Source of the DNA: Simkaniaceae bacterium
Lineage (GTDB): Bacteria > Chlamydiota > Chlamydiia > Chlamydiales > Simkaniaceae
Length of the DNA: 64,000 nucleotides
Direction of reading: 5' to 3'
Assembly (NCBI GenBank): GCA_018399055.1
Contig: CP073762.1
Span: 1,488,001 to 1,552,000, forward strand
A program made the translations under genes and the position numbers. The notes beneath the pieces are model-generated. The model did no database searches, was not told the DNA's origin, and saw only the letters and a list, made by a program, of their open reading frames with translations. Of this stretch, positions 36,130 to 44,773 are shown one piece after another (within the stretch, counting starts at the first letter, position 1; each line of letters opens with the position of its first letter).

Positions 36130-37947
36130 ATGACAGCTCTGGGAGTAACAAAATCAGGCAAAGAGACGACCTTTGCGCTTTATTCGAGGCATGCAACACA
36201 GGTCTGTTTACGCCTTTATGAACTGGAAGGAAGTGACCCATTTCATGTAGTTGACCTGAACCGTGATGGAGACATCTGGGAAATAACCCTCGAAAACCTT
36301 CCCCAAACTTATGAATATACCTACCGATGCGATGGGCCCTATAAACCTGAGGAGGGACATCTTTTCAATAAAGAGATGGATCTTGTTGACCCTTACGCAA
36401 CACTCCTAAATCAATCATCTGCTTGGAATGACCGAAGGAACTCTCCTCGAGCTGTTATCACTCCCCAAGAAGCATTTGATTGGCAAGGCGACTCTCGCCC
36501 AATGATTCCTCCTGATGAAGTGATCCTCTACGAGCTCCATGTTCGGGGCTTTACTCAGGATCCTAGTAGCGGCGTTGAAAGGCCTGGAACATTTTTAGGA
36601 ATTATAGAAAAAATCCCCTACCTAAAAGACCTTGGAGTTAACGCGGTAGAGCTCCTTCCTATTCACACTTTTAACGAAAATGAAAATCAAAAAACAAAAC
36701 CTAAAACCGGAGAAAAACTCCTAAACTATTGGGGTTACTCCACGGCAAATTTTTTTACTCCTATGCGTCCCTATGGCTCTCAAGAGGAACTAAAGACCTT
36801 AGTCAGGGCACTCCACCATGCGGGGATTGAAGTGATTATGGACGTGGTTTATAACCATACGAACGAAGGCTCATTTCCAGAATACTATTACTCGTTTCGA
36901 GGTATTGATAATGCTTCGTACTACATAGTCGATGAGAATGGGTACCATAACTATTCTGGATGCGGAAACACATTTAACTGCAATCATCCAGCAGCAGCCC
37001 GGCTTATCGTCGACTCTCTTCGTCATTTTGTCACTGAATATCACATTGACGGTTTCCGTTTCGATTTGGCTCCAATTCTAACACGTGGACAAGATGGAAA
37101 ACCACTAAAGCGCCCACCAGTCCTTGAAATGATCAACCGAGATTCGATATTAGGACCAACAAAACTCATTGCCGAGCCATGGGATGCTGCGGGTCTGTAT
37201 CAAGTTGGAAAGTTCCCTTCCTACCGTTTCGGAGACTGGAACGATAAGTATCGCGACGATGTACGCCACTTCATCAGGGGAGATGGAAACCTTGATAAGA
37301 TAAAAAAAAGGATCTTAGGCTCTCCTGATATTTATAATGCCCCCTCAAAGAGTTACAATTTTGTCACCATCCATGATGGCTTTACCCTTCATGATCTTGT
37401 TTCATATAACGAAAAACATAATGAGGAAAATGGTGAAGGCAACCAAGATGGTTCTAATCACAACGTCTCTTGGAATTGTGGCGTGGAAGGTCCTGTAGAT
37501 GCACCTGAAGTTCTTTCTCTAAGAACGCGGCAAATGAAGAATTTCTTTCTGATTCTGATGGTTTCTCAGGGAATTCCTATGCTCCTCATGGGAGATGAAT
37601 ATGGTCATTCTAAACTAGGAAACAATAATACCTGGTGTCAAGACAATGCCTTGAACTACTTTCAATGGGAATGCGTTGGAATTCAGACGTTTCTTTCTAA
37701 ACTCATTGCATTCCGAAAATCTCATCTTAAAAAAGTAGAAAAAACTGCATGGCTAGATCTTCCTTTTCTTGCTCTTATAATCAATGATTCAATATTGGTG
37801 GCATTCAATCCTTCCAATGAAACTCTCACATGGACCCTTCCCAATGGGGAGTGGAAACGGATTATCGACACGCATGGAGAAGAAGGTGAGCACTCTCACG
37901 AATACGTACTTCATCCCTTTAGTAGTGCCCTCTTCATTGCCACATAA
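36130..37947 (+). CDS. glgX: Glycogen debranching enzyme GlgX
   Basis: GH13 isoamylase-type enzyme that cleaves alpha-1,6 branches of glycogen. It has 605 aa, slightly shorter than the ~650 typical. An N-terminal CBM48-like domain (FALYSRHATQVCLRLYE) comes before the barrel. Conserved regions are DVVYNH (238-243), GFRFDLAP with nucleophile Asp312, Glu349 in AEPWDAAG, and Asp416 in TIHDGFTLHDLVSYN. A small C-terminal beta domain ends the protein. Glycogen metabolism is a chlamydial trait, and the slc1-glgX adjacency is conserved with Chlamydia. Confidence 0.95.
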   Translation: MTALGVTKSGKETTFALYSRHATQVCLRLYELEGSDPFHVVDLNRDGDIWEITLENLPQTYEYTYRCDGPYKPEEGHLFNKEMDLVDPYATLLNQSSAWNDRRNSPRAVITPQEAFDWQGDSRPMIPPDEVILYELHVRGFTQDPSSGVERPGTFLGIIEKIPYLKDLGVNAVELLPIHTFNENENQKTKPKTGEKLLNYWGYSTANFFTPMRPYGSQEELKTLVRALHHAGIEVIMDVVYNHTNEGSFPEYYYSFRGIDNASYYIVDENGYHNYSGCGNTFNCNHPAAARLIVDSLRHFVTEYHIDGFRFDLAPILTRGQDGKPLKRPPVLEMINRDSILGPTKLIAEPWDAAGLYQVGKFPSYRFGDWNDKYRDDVRHFIRGDGNLDKIKKRILGSPDIYNAPSKSYNFVTIHDGFTLHDLVSYNEKHNEENGEGNQDGSNHNVSWNCGVEGPVDAPEVLSLRTRQMKNFFLILMVSQGIPMLLMGDEYGHSKLGNNNTWCQDNALNYFQWECVGIQTFLSKLIAFRKSHLKKVEKTAWLDLPFLALIINDSILVAFNPSNETLTWTLPNGEWKRIIDTHGEEGEHSHEYVLHPFSSALFIAT

Positions 37948-37991
37948 ATCTACATCGGTTATCCTCATTTTTTTACACCAACGGAGCTCTT

Positions 37992-38663
37992 ATGATGTTA
38001 AAACGGTTAGGACCTATTTTTGCCCTCTGCCTCGCCCTTTTTGGGTGTTCTTCGAATAGTAATTATGATCAAGTGACTCGCTTCCATGATGATGGTCGTG
38101 CAAAACCTGTTGTTGCATTCATCCCAGTGTTTGATCGATCAAACGCTCAAGTAGGTTGGAGTCTTTCCGACGAATTTACCGATCAGCTTCGTGGACGTCT
38201 CCACAAACAAAACAGCTTTTACCTCAACACTCCCGACGAAGTTAATCAAGTTGTTGCTAACTTGAGTGCTGAAGATAATCCCTTTAGCACAAATATTGAC
38301 TGGATTAAAGATGCTTTTGATTGTCATGAGTTTGTAATTTTTGCAGAACTAGTTGAACATGACATCCATTCAAAACCCCTTAAAGGAAGTTTTGTTGATA
38401 AGATTACTCCCTCTTCTGAACTTTCACTCTCCATGCGAGTTCGTGTGTTTGATTTGAGAGGATCCCACCCTGAAGTCATTTTGCAAGAATTTGTCCATCA
38501 GGATCACTTGATTCCTAAACCTTCAAATCTCAATGAGCCAAGCCCTGAAAAATGGAAAAAAATGACATTTATTGTCTCTCCTATAGGCCTTGCTCACATG
38601 CAGTTTAGCAAAGAGGTGATCAAGCGAGTCGAGGATTATATCCTCCTCTCTAAGAGCCAATGA
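37992..38663 (+). CDS. Predicted lipoprotein
   Basis: 223 aa (ATG 37992; a second ATG at 37995 is equally possible), after an AGGAGC-like ribosome site. The signal peptide has lipobox LFGCSS (Cys about residue 19). The rest is a soluble mixed alpha/beta domain (VVAFIPVFDRSNAQVGWSLS, FVIFAELVEHD) resembling chlamydial lipoproteins encoded near the PP2C/NifS block. I recall such a gene at about CT253. The stop overlaps the next start by ATGA. Exact function unknown. Confidence 0.8.
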   Translation: MMLKRLGPIFALCLALFGCSSNSNYDQVTRFHDDGRAKPVVAFIPVFDRSNAQVGWSLSDEFTDQLRGRLHKQNSFYLNTPDEVNQVVANLSAEDNPFSTNIDWIKDAFDCHEFVIFAELVEHDIHSKPLKGSFVDKITPSSELSLSMRVRVFDLRGSHPEVILQEFVHQDHLIPKPSNLNEPSPEKWKKMTFIVSPIGLAHMQFSKEVIKRVEDYILLSKSQ

Positions 38664-39508
38664 ACCACCTAACATCGGGGCTCTTTCTAGGAATAGTAGG
38701 AGCCATTTTTTTATGGGTGGCAGCCCGCTTCCACTTTTTTCGCGTCAAAACATTGCCGAGAGTTTTGGTAGACCTTCGGTATCCAATCATTGGAGTTATT
38801 GGATACCTCCTCCTTTTTTTTATTGTTGCCCCGTTCAGCGTCCGCATGGTGGGAAAGCACTTGCAAGATCTTGCTGAGCACTCTCCAGCTCTGCTCATGA
38901 CCCTTCTTCAAAGTGTTTCCCTTGTATGGGTGATTGCTTATCTTTTTTTTCTCTCTCTGTTGCAAGATAAAACTACTCTTCATGCAATGTGGATCCATCC
39001 AAGTCGAAGCCGGTTTTCTTGCATCCTTGAGGATTTTGGTCTGGGAATCTTAACCTGGCTTATCGCCTTTCCTGTTGTTGGTGCAGTGAGTCAAATTATG
39101 GAGTTTATCACTTTTGTTCTGACAGGATTATCACCCGTTGACCAACTTGCTGTCCGCTACCTAAAGATGGCAAAAGAGTCCCCGGTTCTTTTGTCAATCG
39201 CTCTCTTTGCAATATTAGTGGCAGCTCCAGTTATTGAGGAGCTTGTATTCAGAGGGTTTCTATATACTTACCTTCGCAAAAGACTTTCGATGGTTAAAGC
39301 AACGACTATTTCTGCTCTTATCTTTTCGCTGTTTCATTTTTCTCCTGATCAGGGAGTGAGTAATACTCCCCTGCTATCTTCCCTCTTTTCCTTAGCTTTA
39401 TTTTTAGGATTCCTCTATGAGAGGCAACGCTCTCTTTTTGCTCCAATCGCTTTACACATGACATTCAATTCAATAAGTGTTATCCGTATACTTTTGATTT
39501 CAACTTAG
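38660..39508 (+). CDS. CPBP-family intramembrane protease-like protein
   Basis: 282 aa with about eight membrane segments. It has the three CPBP/Abi motifs: EELVFRGFLYTYLRKR (Glu-Glu and Arg), FSLFHFS (His) and HMTFNS (His and Asn). Relatives are glutamate/metal-type intramembrane proteases such as Rce1, and some act in bacteriocin self-protection or membrane anchoring. It is coupled to the lipoprotein upstream (ATGA) and to the serpin downstream. The substrate is unknown. Confidence 0.88.
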   Translation: MNHLTSGLFLGIVGAIFLWVAARFHFFRVKTLPRVLVDLRYPIIGVIGYLLLFFIVAPFSVRMVGKHLQDLAEHSPALLMTLLQSVSLVWVIAYLFFLSLLQDKTTLHAMWIHPSRSRFSCILEDFGLGILTWLIAFPVVGAVSQIMEFITFVLTGLSPVDQLAVRYLKMAKESPVLLSIALFAILVAAPVIEELVFRGFLYTYLRKRLSMVKATTISALIFSLFHFSPDQGVSNTPLLSSLFSLALFLGFLYERQRSLFAPIALHMTFNSISVIRILLIST

Positions 39509-39519
39509 TGGAATGTGGT

Positions 39520-40755
39520 ATGCGCACTTTGTTACAAGGCCTTTTTCTGACCCTCATCACTTTAGGAACACCCTTTCGAGCTTATGCTATTAATGAAGAG
39601 CTGGCAGAAAGCATTAATCATACGGGAATGTTCCTCTACTATATTATGGATAAGTCTCAGAACACCGTAATGTCCCCCCTGGCAATTAGCACTTCTCTTT
39701 TAATGACATATATGGGAGCTAAAGGAAATACCGCTCACCAGATCGCAACGGGCCTTCATTTGACCATGTCGCAAAAAGAAGTCCCTTCTGCTTATTTATC
39801 TCTAGCCAACCACCTGACTGAAGGTGGGGATAAGGTCCAGATTGGCTCAACAATGTGGATCGATGAAAAATCTAATGTGCTAGGCTCTTATAAGTCTCTT
39901 ATTTCAAAAGAATTCGATGGGTCCATCCATAGCGTCAACTTTCACAAGCCTCTAATTGCCGCGAGAAGCATGAACGAGTGGGTTTATGAAAAATCGGATG
40001 GAAAGATCACAAAATTTATTGATCCATCCACTCTTTCTAGCTCAACTCAAATGATTCTCATCAATAGCCTCTTTCTAAAAGGCTCATGGGAAAACCCTTT
40101 CCCCACCCAAAATACGGGACAACAGCCATTTCTAAAAAAGGACGGAAGTTCAGTCCCTTGCAAAATGATGCGCCAATCTTCCGAGCTTTACTACTTTGAA
40201 AATGATGATTCGCAAATTGTTGCTATTCCGATTGAAAACATTAACTCGCATCTTGCTTTTGTCGTCTTTCTTCCAAAAAAACACCCTGAAGATCTCTACA
40301 ACTTTTATTACTCCCAAGATGAGAAAAAACCTGAAGGCTTTATCTCCTATCTTCAATACCTTAAAAAAGCTTACGTCAACGTCTCAATCCCGAAGTTTAT
40401 TGTTTCACAAAAACTCAATCTAATTCCTCTCTATCGATCATTAGGAATTAGTGAAGCACTTTCAAATAAAGCTGATTTTTCTGAAATCGATGGAACGAAG
40501 AATTTAATGATTAGTAAGGCCTTTCAGCAAAGTGTCCTCTCAATAGATGAAGGAGGAATTTTTGCAACAGCGGCAGCAAGTTCATCCTTTAGCTTAAAAT
40601 CATCTAGAGGGGAAGATGCAGCTCAATTTGTTGCCAACCGCCCCTTTCTATATGCCGTTTACGACTTTGACACCAAACTCCTCCTTTTTCTTGGAGAGTG
40701 TCAAGACCCATCTCAAATGGAAATTACTAATGTAACTGGAGGGAAATCATCTTGA
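39520..40755 (+). CDS. Secreted serpin (serine protease inhibitor)
   Basis: 411 aa from the ATG at 39520; an upstream GTG at 39508 is possible. A clear signal peptide (TLLQGLFLTLITLGTPFRAYA) is followed by a full serpin fold: NTVMSPLAISTSLLMTYMGAKGNTAHQI, LINSLFLKGSWENPF and FVVFLPKK. The reactive-centre hinge SIDEGGIFATAAASS is present. Counting from Glu344 as P17, P1 falls on Lys360 (FSLKSS), suggesting a trypsin-like target. The short-chain Ala-rich hinge suggests an inhibitory, not ovalbumin-like, serpin. Serpins are rare in bacteria. It might protect against host or co-resident proteases. Confidence 0.93.
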   Translation: MRTLLQGLFLTLITLGTPFRAYAINEELAESINHTGMFLYYIMDKSQNTVMSPLAISTSLLMTYMGAKGNTAHQIATGLHLTMSQKEVPSAYLSLANHLTEGGDKVQIGSTMWIDEKSNVLGSYKSLISKEFDGSIHSVNFHKPLIAARSMNEWVYEKSDGKITKFIDPSTLSSSTQMILINSLFLKGSWENPFPTQNTGQQPFLKKDGSSVPCKMMRQSSELYYFENDDSQIVAIPIENINSHLAFVVFLPKKHPEDLYNFYYSQDEKKPEGFISYLQYLKKAYVNVSIPKFIVSQKLNLIPLYRSLGISEALSNKADFSEIDGTKNLMISKAFQQSVLSIDEGGIFATAAASSSFSLKSSRGEDAAQFVANRPFLYAVYDFDTKLLLFLGECQDPSQMEITNVTGGKSS

Positions 40756-41525
40756 ATCGCTACGCTTTTCCACTATCTTGTTTTGGACTGACTGATGTCG
40801 GCCATGTCCGTACAAACAACGAAGATGTATTTCTTAATCTCCATGAATATGGCTTTTTTGCCCTTGCCGACGGAATGGGTGGGCATAATGCTGGGGAAGT
40901 CGCAGCAAAGGAAGCAGTCCGCTTTGTCTGTGCTTCAATTGAAGAGCTATTTGCTTCTGCAGAACGGGAGTGGAATATTTTCGATCTCTCTTCTTTTAAC
41001 AAGCTTTGCATTGAAAATGCCAACAGCTGGGTTCACCACCTAGGCAAAAAGAAAAAGGATTATTCAGGAATGGGCACCACCCTCTGCACCCTTCTTTTTC
41101 ACGAACATTCACTCATTTATGGTCACGTAGGAGACAGTCGTATCTACCGCTTCCGAGAAGGACTCCTTGATCAGCTGACCCTTGACCACTCCCTCACAAA
41201 TCAAATGATCGAGAAAGGACAAGTGTCAAAAGAAAAATCGCAAACTCTACCCTACAATAATATTTTAACCCGAGCGATTGGAACTCAGATGGATGTGGAA
41301 GCAGAAATCCATATTGCCCCAGTAAACCCTCATGATATATACTTGATGTGCAGTGACGGTCTCACTGATCAGGTCTCGGATGAAGAAATCGCCAAGATTT
41401 TGAAAAATAGCAAAAATATTAAGAGTGCAACCACTCAGCTTGTTGAAAGAGCGAAAGAACAGGGGGGGCTGGACAACGTTACTGTGGTGATTGTAAAAAC
41501 AGATGATGAGAATATACCTCGATAA
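40752..41525 (+). CDS. PP2C-type protein phosphatase
   Basis: 257 aa, metal-dependent Ser/Thr phosphatase. Motifs are GLTDVGHVRTNNEDVF, ALADGMGGHNAGEVAA, GHVGDSRIYRF, DHSLTNQM, MCSDGLTDQV and GGLDNVTVVIV. The start is TTG at 40752, supported by GGAGGG about 8 bases upstream and by the TTGA overlap with the serpin stop; no ATG occurs before the conserved core. It is probably the counterpart of PknD and other Hanks kinases. A homologue exists in Chlamydia (about CT259). Confidence 0.93.
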   Translation: MNRYAFPLSCFGLTDVGHVRTNNEDVFLNLHEYGFFALADGMGGHNAGEVAAKEAVRFVCASIEELFASAEREWNIFDLSSFNKLCIENANSWVHHLGKKKKDYSGMGTTLCTLLFHEHSLIYGHVGDSRIYRFREGLLDQLTLDHSLTNQMIEKGQVSKEKSQTLPYNNILTRAIGTQMDVEAEIHIAPVNPHDIYLMCSDGLTDQVSDEEIAKILKNSKNIKSATTQLVERAKEQGGLDNVTVVIVKTDDENIPR

Positions 41526-42633
41526 TAATGCCACAACACAAATCGACCCTTTAGTCATAGAGGCTATGATTGAGGAACTTGCCGCTCCCCCTCGAAACCC
41601 CTCAAGCGTCCATCACTTTGGTCAGGAAGGGAAGAAAGTTCTCTCCGACTGTCGCTCTCAAATTGCTTCCTTTTTAGGTGTGAAACCTAGTGAAATCCTC
41701 TTTACTTCAGGAGGAACAGAGGGAATGAATCTTCTGATCCGGGGAGCACTAGATGATTCCAAAGCCCACATCATTGGATCCCCAATTGATCACTCGTGCG
41801 TATATAGTACATTGATCGATCTTCAAGCAAAGGGAGCTGATGTCACTTTCCTCCCAGTCGATACCTACGGAGCTCCGCATCCTGATGACCTACAAAAAGC
41901 TCTGCGCCCCAATACAAAACTCATCGTTCTCACAGCTGCCAATAGTGAAACAGGGATCAAAATCAACCTTGAAAAAATGGCTGCCATTGCCCAATCGGCC
42001 AAGGTTCCTCTCATTATCGATGGCGTTTCATTCATCGGAAAAGAGCCTTTTCCTATCCCTGATGGAGTGTCAGGGGTTGCTTTTTCTGCTCATAAGTTCC
42101 ACGGTCCAAAAGGGGTAGGTTTCATTTTTGCTCGCTCAAGCTTCAAACTCTCTCCCCTTGTTACAGGAGGGGGGCAAGAGAAGAAAATACGAAGCGGAAC
42201 CGAAAATCTTCCAGGAATCGTCGGCATGACCCGTGCACTCACCCTGATTGATGAGGATGAAAATGCGGTTAGCCTTATATCTCTTCGTGAACTCTTTGAA
42301 TCAGAGATATTTTCGGCCTTTCCAGACGTAGAAATCAATGGAGAAGGCCCCAGGATTTCTAATACTTCTAACCTATTCTTTCCAGGAGTTGATGGAGAAT
42401 CTCTTTTAATTGCGCTTGATATGCATAAAGTTGCAGCCTCTCACGCTTCAGCCTGTGCTTCCGGCGCTTTAGAGCCCTCTCGCGTCCTTCTCAAAATGGG
42501 TTACTCTCGAGAGCGTGCCGCCTCTTCACTTCGCTTCTCCTTCTCCCGCTTCAATACTCGCGAAGAAGTCAAGCAAGCAGCCAAAGTGGTCATCTCACTC
42601 GCAAGTAAAATCCGCGCAGCAGTACTCTCCTAG
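41506..42633 (+). CDS. Cysteine desulfurase (NifS/IscS-like)
   Basis: PLP enzyme that removes sulfur from cysteine for Fe-S clusters or thio-modification. It has 375 aa from ATG 41506 (MRIYLDNNATTQ). The PLP Lys is in FSAHKFHGPKG and the catalytic Cys loop is ASHASACASGALEPSRVLLK. It overlaps the PP2C gene by 20 bp. The NifS-PP2C linkage is also found in Chlamydia (about CT258-CT259). The Cys loop length suggests the IscS/NifS group rather than SufS. Confidence 0.92.
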   Translation: MRIYLDNNATTQIDPLVIEAMIEELAAPPRNPSSVHHFGQEGKKVLSDCRSQIASFLGVKPSEILFTSGGTEGMNLLIRGALDDSKAHIIGSPIDHSCVYSTLIDLQAKGADVTFLPVDTYGAPHPDDLQKALRPNTKLIVLTAANSETGIKINLEKMAAIAQSAKVPLIIDGVSFIGKEPFPIPDGVSGVAFSAHKFHGPKGVGFIFARSSFKLSPLVTGGGQEKKIRSGTENLPGIVGMTRALTLIDEDENAVSLISLRELFESEIFSAFPDVEINGEGPRISNTSNLFFPGVDGESLLIALDMHKVAASHASACASGALEPSRVLLKMGYSRERAASSLRFSFSRFNTREEVKQAAKVVISLASKIRAAVLS

Positions 42634-42686
42634 GATATCTCCCTAAATTTCTCTCTAAGGAATTGTATAAGTAGTTTTATTACTAG

Positions 42687-43532
42687 ATAGTGTCGTCAAG
42701 AAATTTAAATAGTGATATACTTCAGCAAATTATTTCATCTGCAAGGAGAATTTGCTATGACTATTTCTGCGCATCGCCGCCACGATATAACGGATAAAGT
42801 TTGGAAGTTACTGGAACCACACTTACCTGGCCGTCATGGAGGTTGGGGGTCAGTTGCTCGAGATAATCGACAATTTATTAATGCAGTTTTCTGGATTTTA
42901 CGTACAGGGTCCCCTTGGAGAGATTTACCCCCTGATTATGGAGATTGGAAAAACACTCACCGCCGTTTTTGTCGTTGGCGAGATAGAGGCATATGGGAAT
43001 TGTTGCTTGAAAAAACAGTCGATGAACCAGACTATGAGTGGCTGATGATTGACGCCAGTCATATCAAAGTTCACCCACATGCAGCAGGTGCAAGAGGTGG
43101 AAATCAGGAAATGAGTCGCACAAAAGGGGGCTTAATACCAAATTACATTTGGCCGTGGATGCGCATGGTATGCCGATCAGAGTTGCTATTACGCAAGGTA
43201 CCACAGCAGATTGCACGCAAGCAGGCGTTTTGATAGAGGGTCTGACCGCTGAATATTTATTTGCTGATCGCGGGTATGATAGCGATGTTATTGTTAAGCA
43301 AGCAGAAAAGCAAGGAATGAAAGCGGTTATCCCTCCAAGAAAAAACAGAAAATTCCAAAGGAAATATGACAAGCACCTATACAAATTGCGCCACTTAGTT
43401 GAAAATGCCTTTCTACATCTAAAGCGATGGAGAGGAATCGCAACCCGATATGCCAAAAATTCGACATCTTTTTTGGCTGCTATTCACATTCGTTGCTTGG
43501 TTCTATGGTGCAAAATCTCTTGACGACACTAT
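42687..43532 (+). mobile_element. IS5-family element with CTAG target duplication (846 bp)
   Basis: Ends are ATAGTGTCGTCAAG and its perfect inverse, with imperfect matching further in. CTAG flanks both sides (42683-42686 and 43533-43536), a clean 4-bp target duplication, so insertion is recent. It lies between the NifS-like gene and the CorC-like gene (stop at 43544), two genes that are neighbours in the conserved chlamydial block. No gene is disrupted. Confidence 0.92.
42757..43523 (+). CDS. IS5-family transposase, likely made by -1 frameshift
   Basis: Two overlapping frames. The first starts at ATG 42757 with AAGGAG upstream: helix-turn-helix region and VWKLLEPHLPGRHGG, WILRTGSPWRDLPPDYG, first catalytic Asp in MIDASHIKVHPH. 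The second frame carries LHLAVDAHGMPIRV, FADRGYDSD (second Asp) and LRHLVENAFLHLKRWRGI (Glu). The frames join at 43122-43131, AAAAGGGGGC, where a -1 slip gives the continuous RTKGGLNTKLHLAVDA expected of the family. Programmed frameshifting is known for this IS5 branch, so it is probably functional rather than broken. Confidence 0.88.
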
Positions 43533-43543
43533 CTAGAGAACAT

Positions 43544-44773
43544 CTACAAAATTGAACTGATTAGAATGGTACGGCCTGCGATAAAGGAAGTTTCCTCGAC
43601 AGACAGTTCAAAAGAGTCTACGCGCACAGAATCCCCAAGATCGGGGCGACGCCCAAGGGAAAGTTCCATAAGATCTTCAAGAGTTTCCCCATCTTCCTTA
43701 ATCGGAAGGTCGATGTGAAGCCATTTGTTAATATCAGCAATGGCGGTGTCTCCTGGGAATGATCGATCAACAAGAACTTTTCGTTGCTCAGGAATATACT
43801 CTCCAAATGAAATCCAATCATCACGGTGCCCAAAAATTTCATCCACAACAGCATCAAGGGTAAGACTTCCTATAGCCTCCCCTTTTTCATTCAAAACAAT
43901 AGCTAAACTCTGATTGTTTTGTCGAAACTCTTTCATGATTTCGAGGACTGAGTTGGCCTCTGTGATAAACCATGGGGAACGACAGTAAGCGCGCAGACGA
44001 ATATCATCCGCATGACGCAGAAGATCCCGAGGGTAAGCAACAGCAACGATGTTCTTCGGGCTTTTATGATAAACGGGAATGAATGGAAAAGGTTGACGAT
44101 CAAGGAGCTGCTTAAGATCTCCAATCGTTTGCTCTGAAGGGATGCATTTCATCTCTTCAATAGGATCCATGAGATCCTTTGCCGTCTTGTTTTTTAACGA
44201 GAAAATATTCATGAGGACTGGATCAAGCTCTTCTGAAGGGGTATCATCTCTTTCCTCAATAGCCTTCTGAAGCTCTTCTCGCGATAAGTAGAGATCCGAA
44301 GAACTCTTCACTCCAAAAAGGAAATTAATGAAGCGACAGATGAGATCAAGGATCAAAACAATGGGGCGAAGAATATAGGACGTTAGGTGCAAAATAGGAA
44401 TTCCCAACATACACACATTTTCAGCATAGCGGCGCGCTGCAAACATCGGCGCCAGTTCAGCAAAGATGAGAACAATGAAAATTTGGGTGATCGGCGCCCA
44501 ATCAGGGCTGAGGTCAAGTGAAGAATAAAAACGACGTGCACACTCAGAACCAAACTGCATGGCAGTATTTATCCCTATAAGAGTGGTCCCAAAAAGCCTC
44601 GTCGGATTGTTGAGGAGCTTGCTGAGCCACTTTGCGCGTCTATTTCCCTGGCTTACGTAAAATTGGAGGCGAACCCGATTAAAAGAAACGGCAGCCATTT
44701 CAAGCATCGAATAAAACCCTTGGACAATCAGGGATACAACGATAAGAAGGAGAAAAAAAGTCCAATTAGCCAT
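43544..44773 (-). CDS. CorC/HlyC-type membrane protein with CBS domains (copy B)
   Basis: 409 aa from ATG 44773 (MANWTFFLLLIVVSLIVQ); an in-frame upstream start would lie deeper in the preceding gene. An N-terminal CNNM/DUF21 domain with about four membrane segments is followed by a CBS pair (MDPIEEMKCIPSEQTIGDLK, ITEANSVLEIMKEFRQN) and a C-terminal CorC/HlyC domain. The family is linked to Mg/Co efflux; haemolysin is a historical name. It overlaps the upstream paralogue by 8 bp. The paired arrangement is conserved in Chlamydia (about CT256-CT257). Confidence 0.9.
   Translation of the reverse strand: MANWTFFLLLIVVSLIVQGFYSMLEMAAVSFNRVRLQFYVSQGNRRAKWLSKLLNNPTRLFGTTLIGINTAMQFGSECARRFYSSLDLSPDWAPITQIFIVLIFAELAPMFAARRYAENVCMLGIPILHLTSYILRPIVLILDLICRFINFLFGVKSSSDLYLSREELQKAIEERDDTPSEELDPVLMNIFSLKNKTAKDLMDPIEEMKCIPSEQTIGDLKQLLDRQPFPFIPVYHKSPKNIVAVAYPRDLLRHADDIRLRAYCRSPWFITEANSVLEIMKEFRQNNQSLAIVLNEKGEAIGSLTLDAVVDEIFGHRDDWISFGEYIPEQRKVLVDRSFPGDTAIADINKWLHIDLPIKEDGETLEDLMELSLGRRPDLGDSVRVDSFELSVEETSFIAGRTILISSIL

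Noticed and set aside
42757..43523. IS5-family transposase as a simple pseudogene.
   Set aside because: The slippery AAAAGGGGGC at the frame change and perfect element ends fit programmed frameshifting better than decay.
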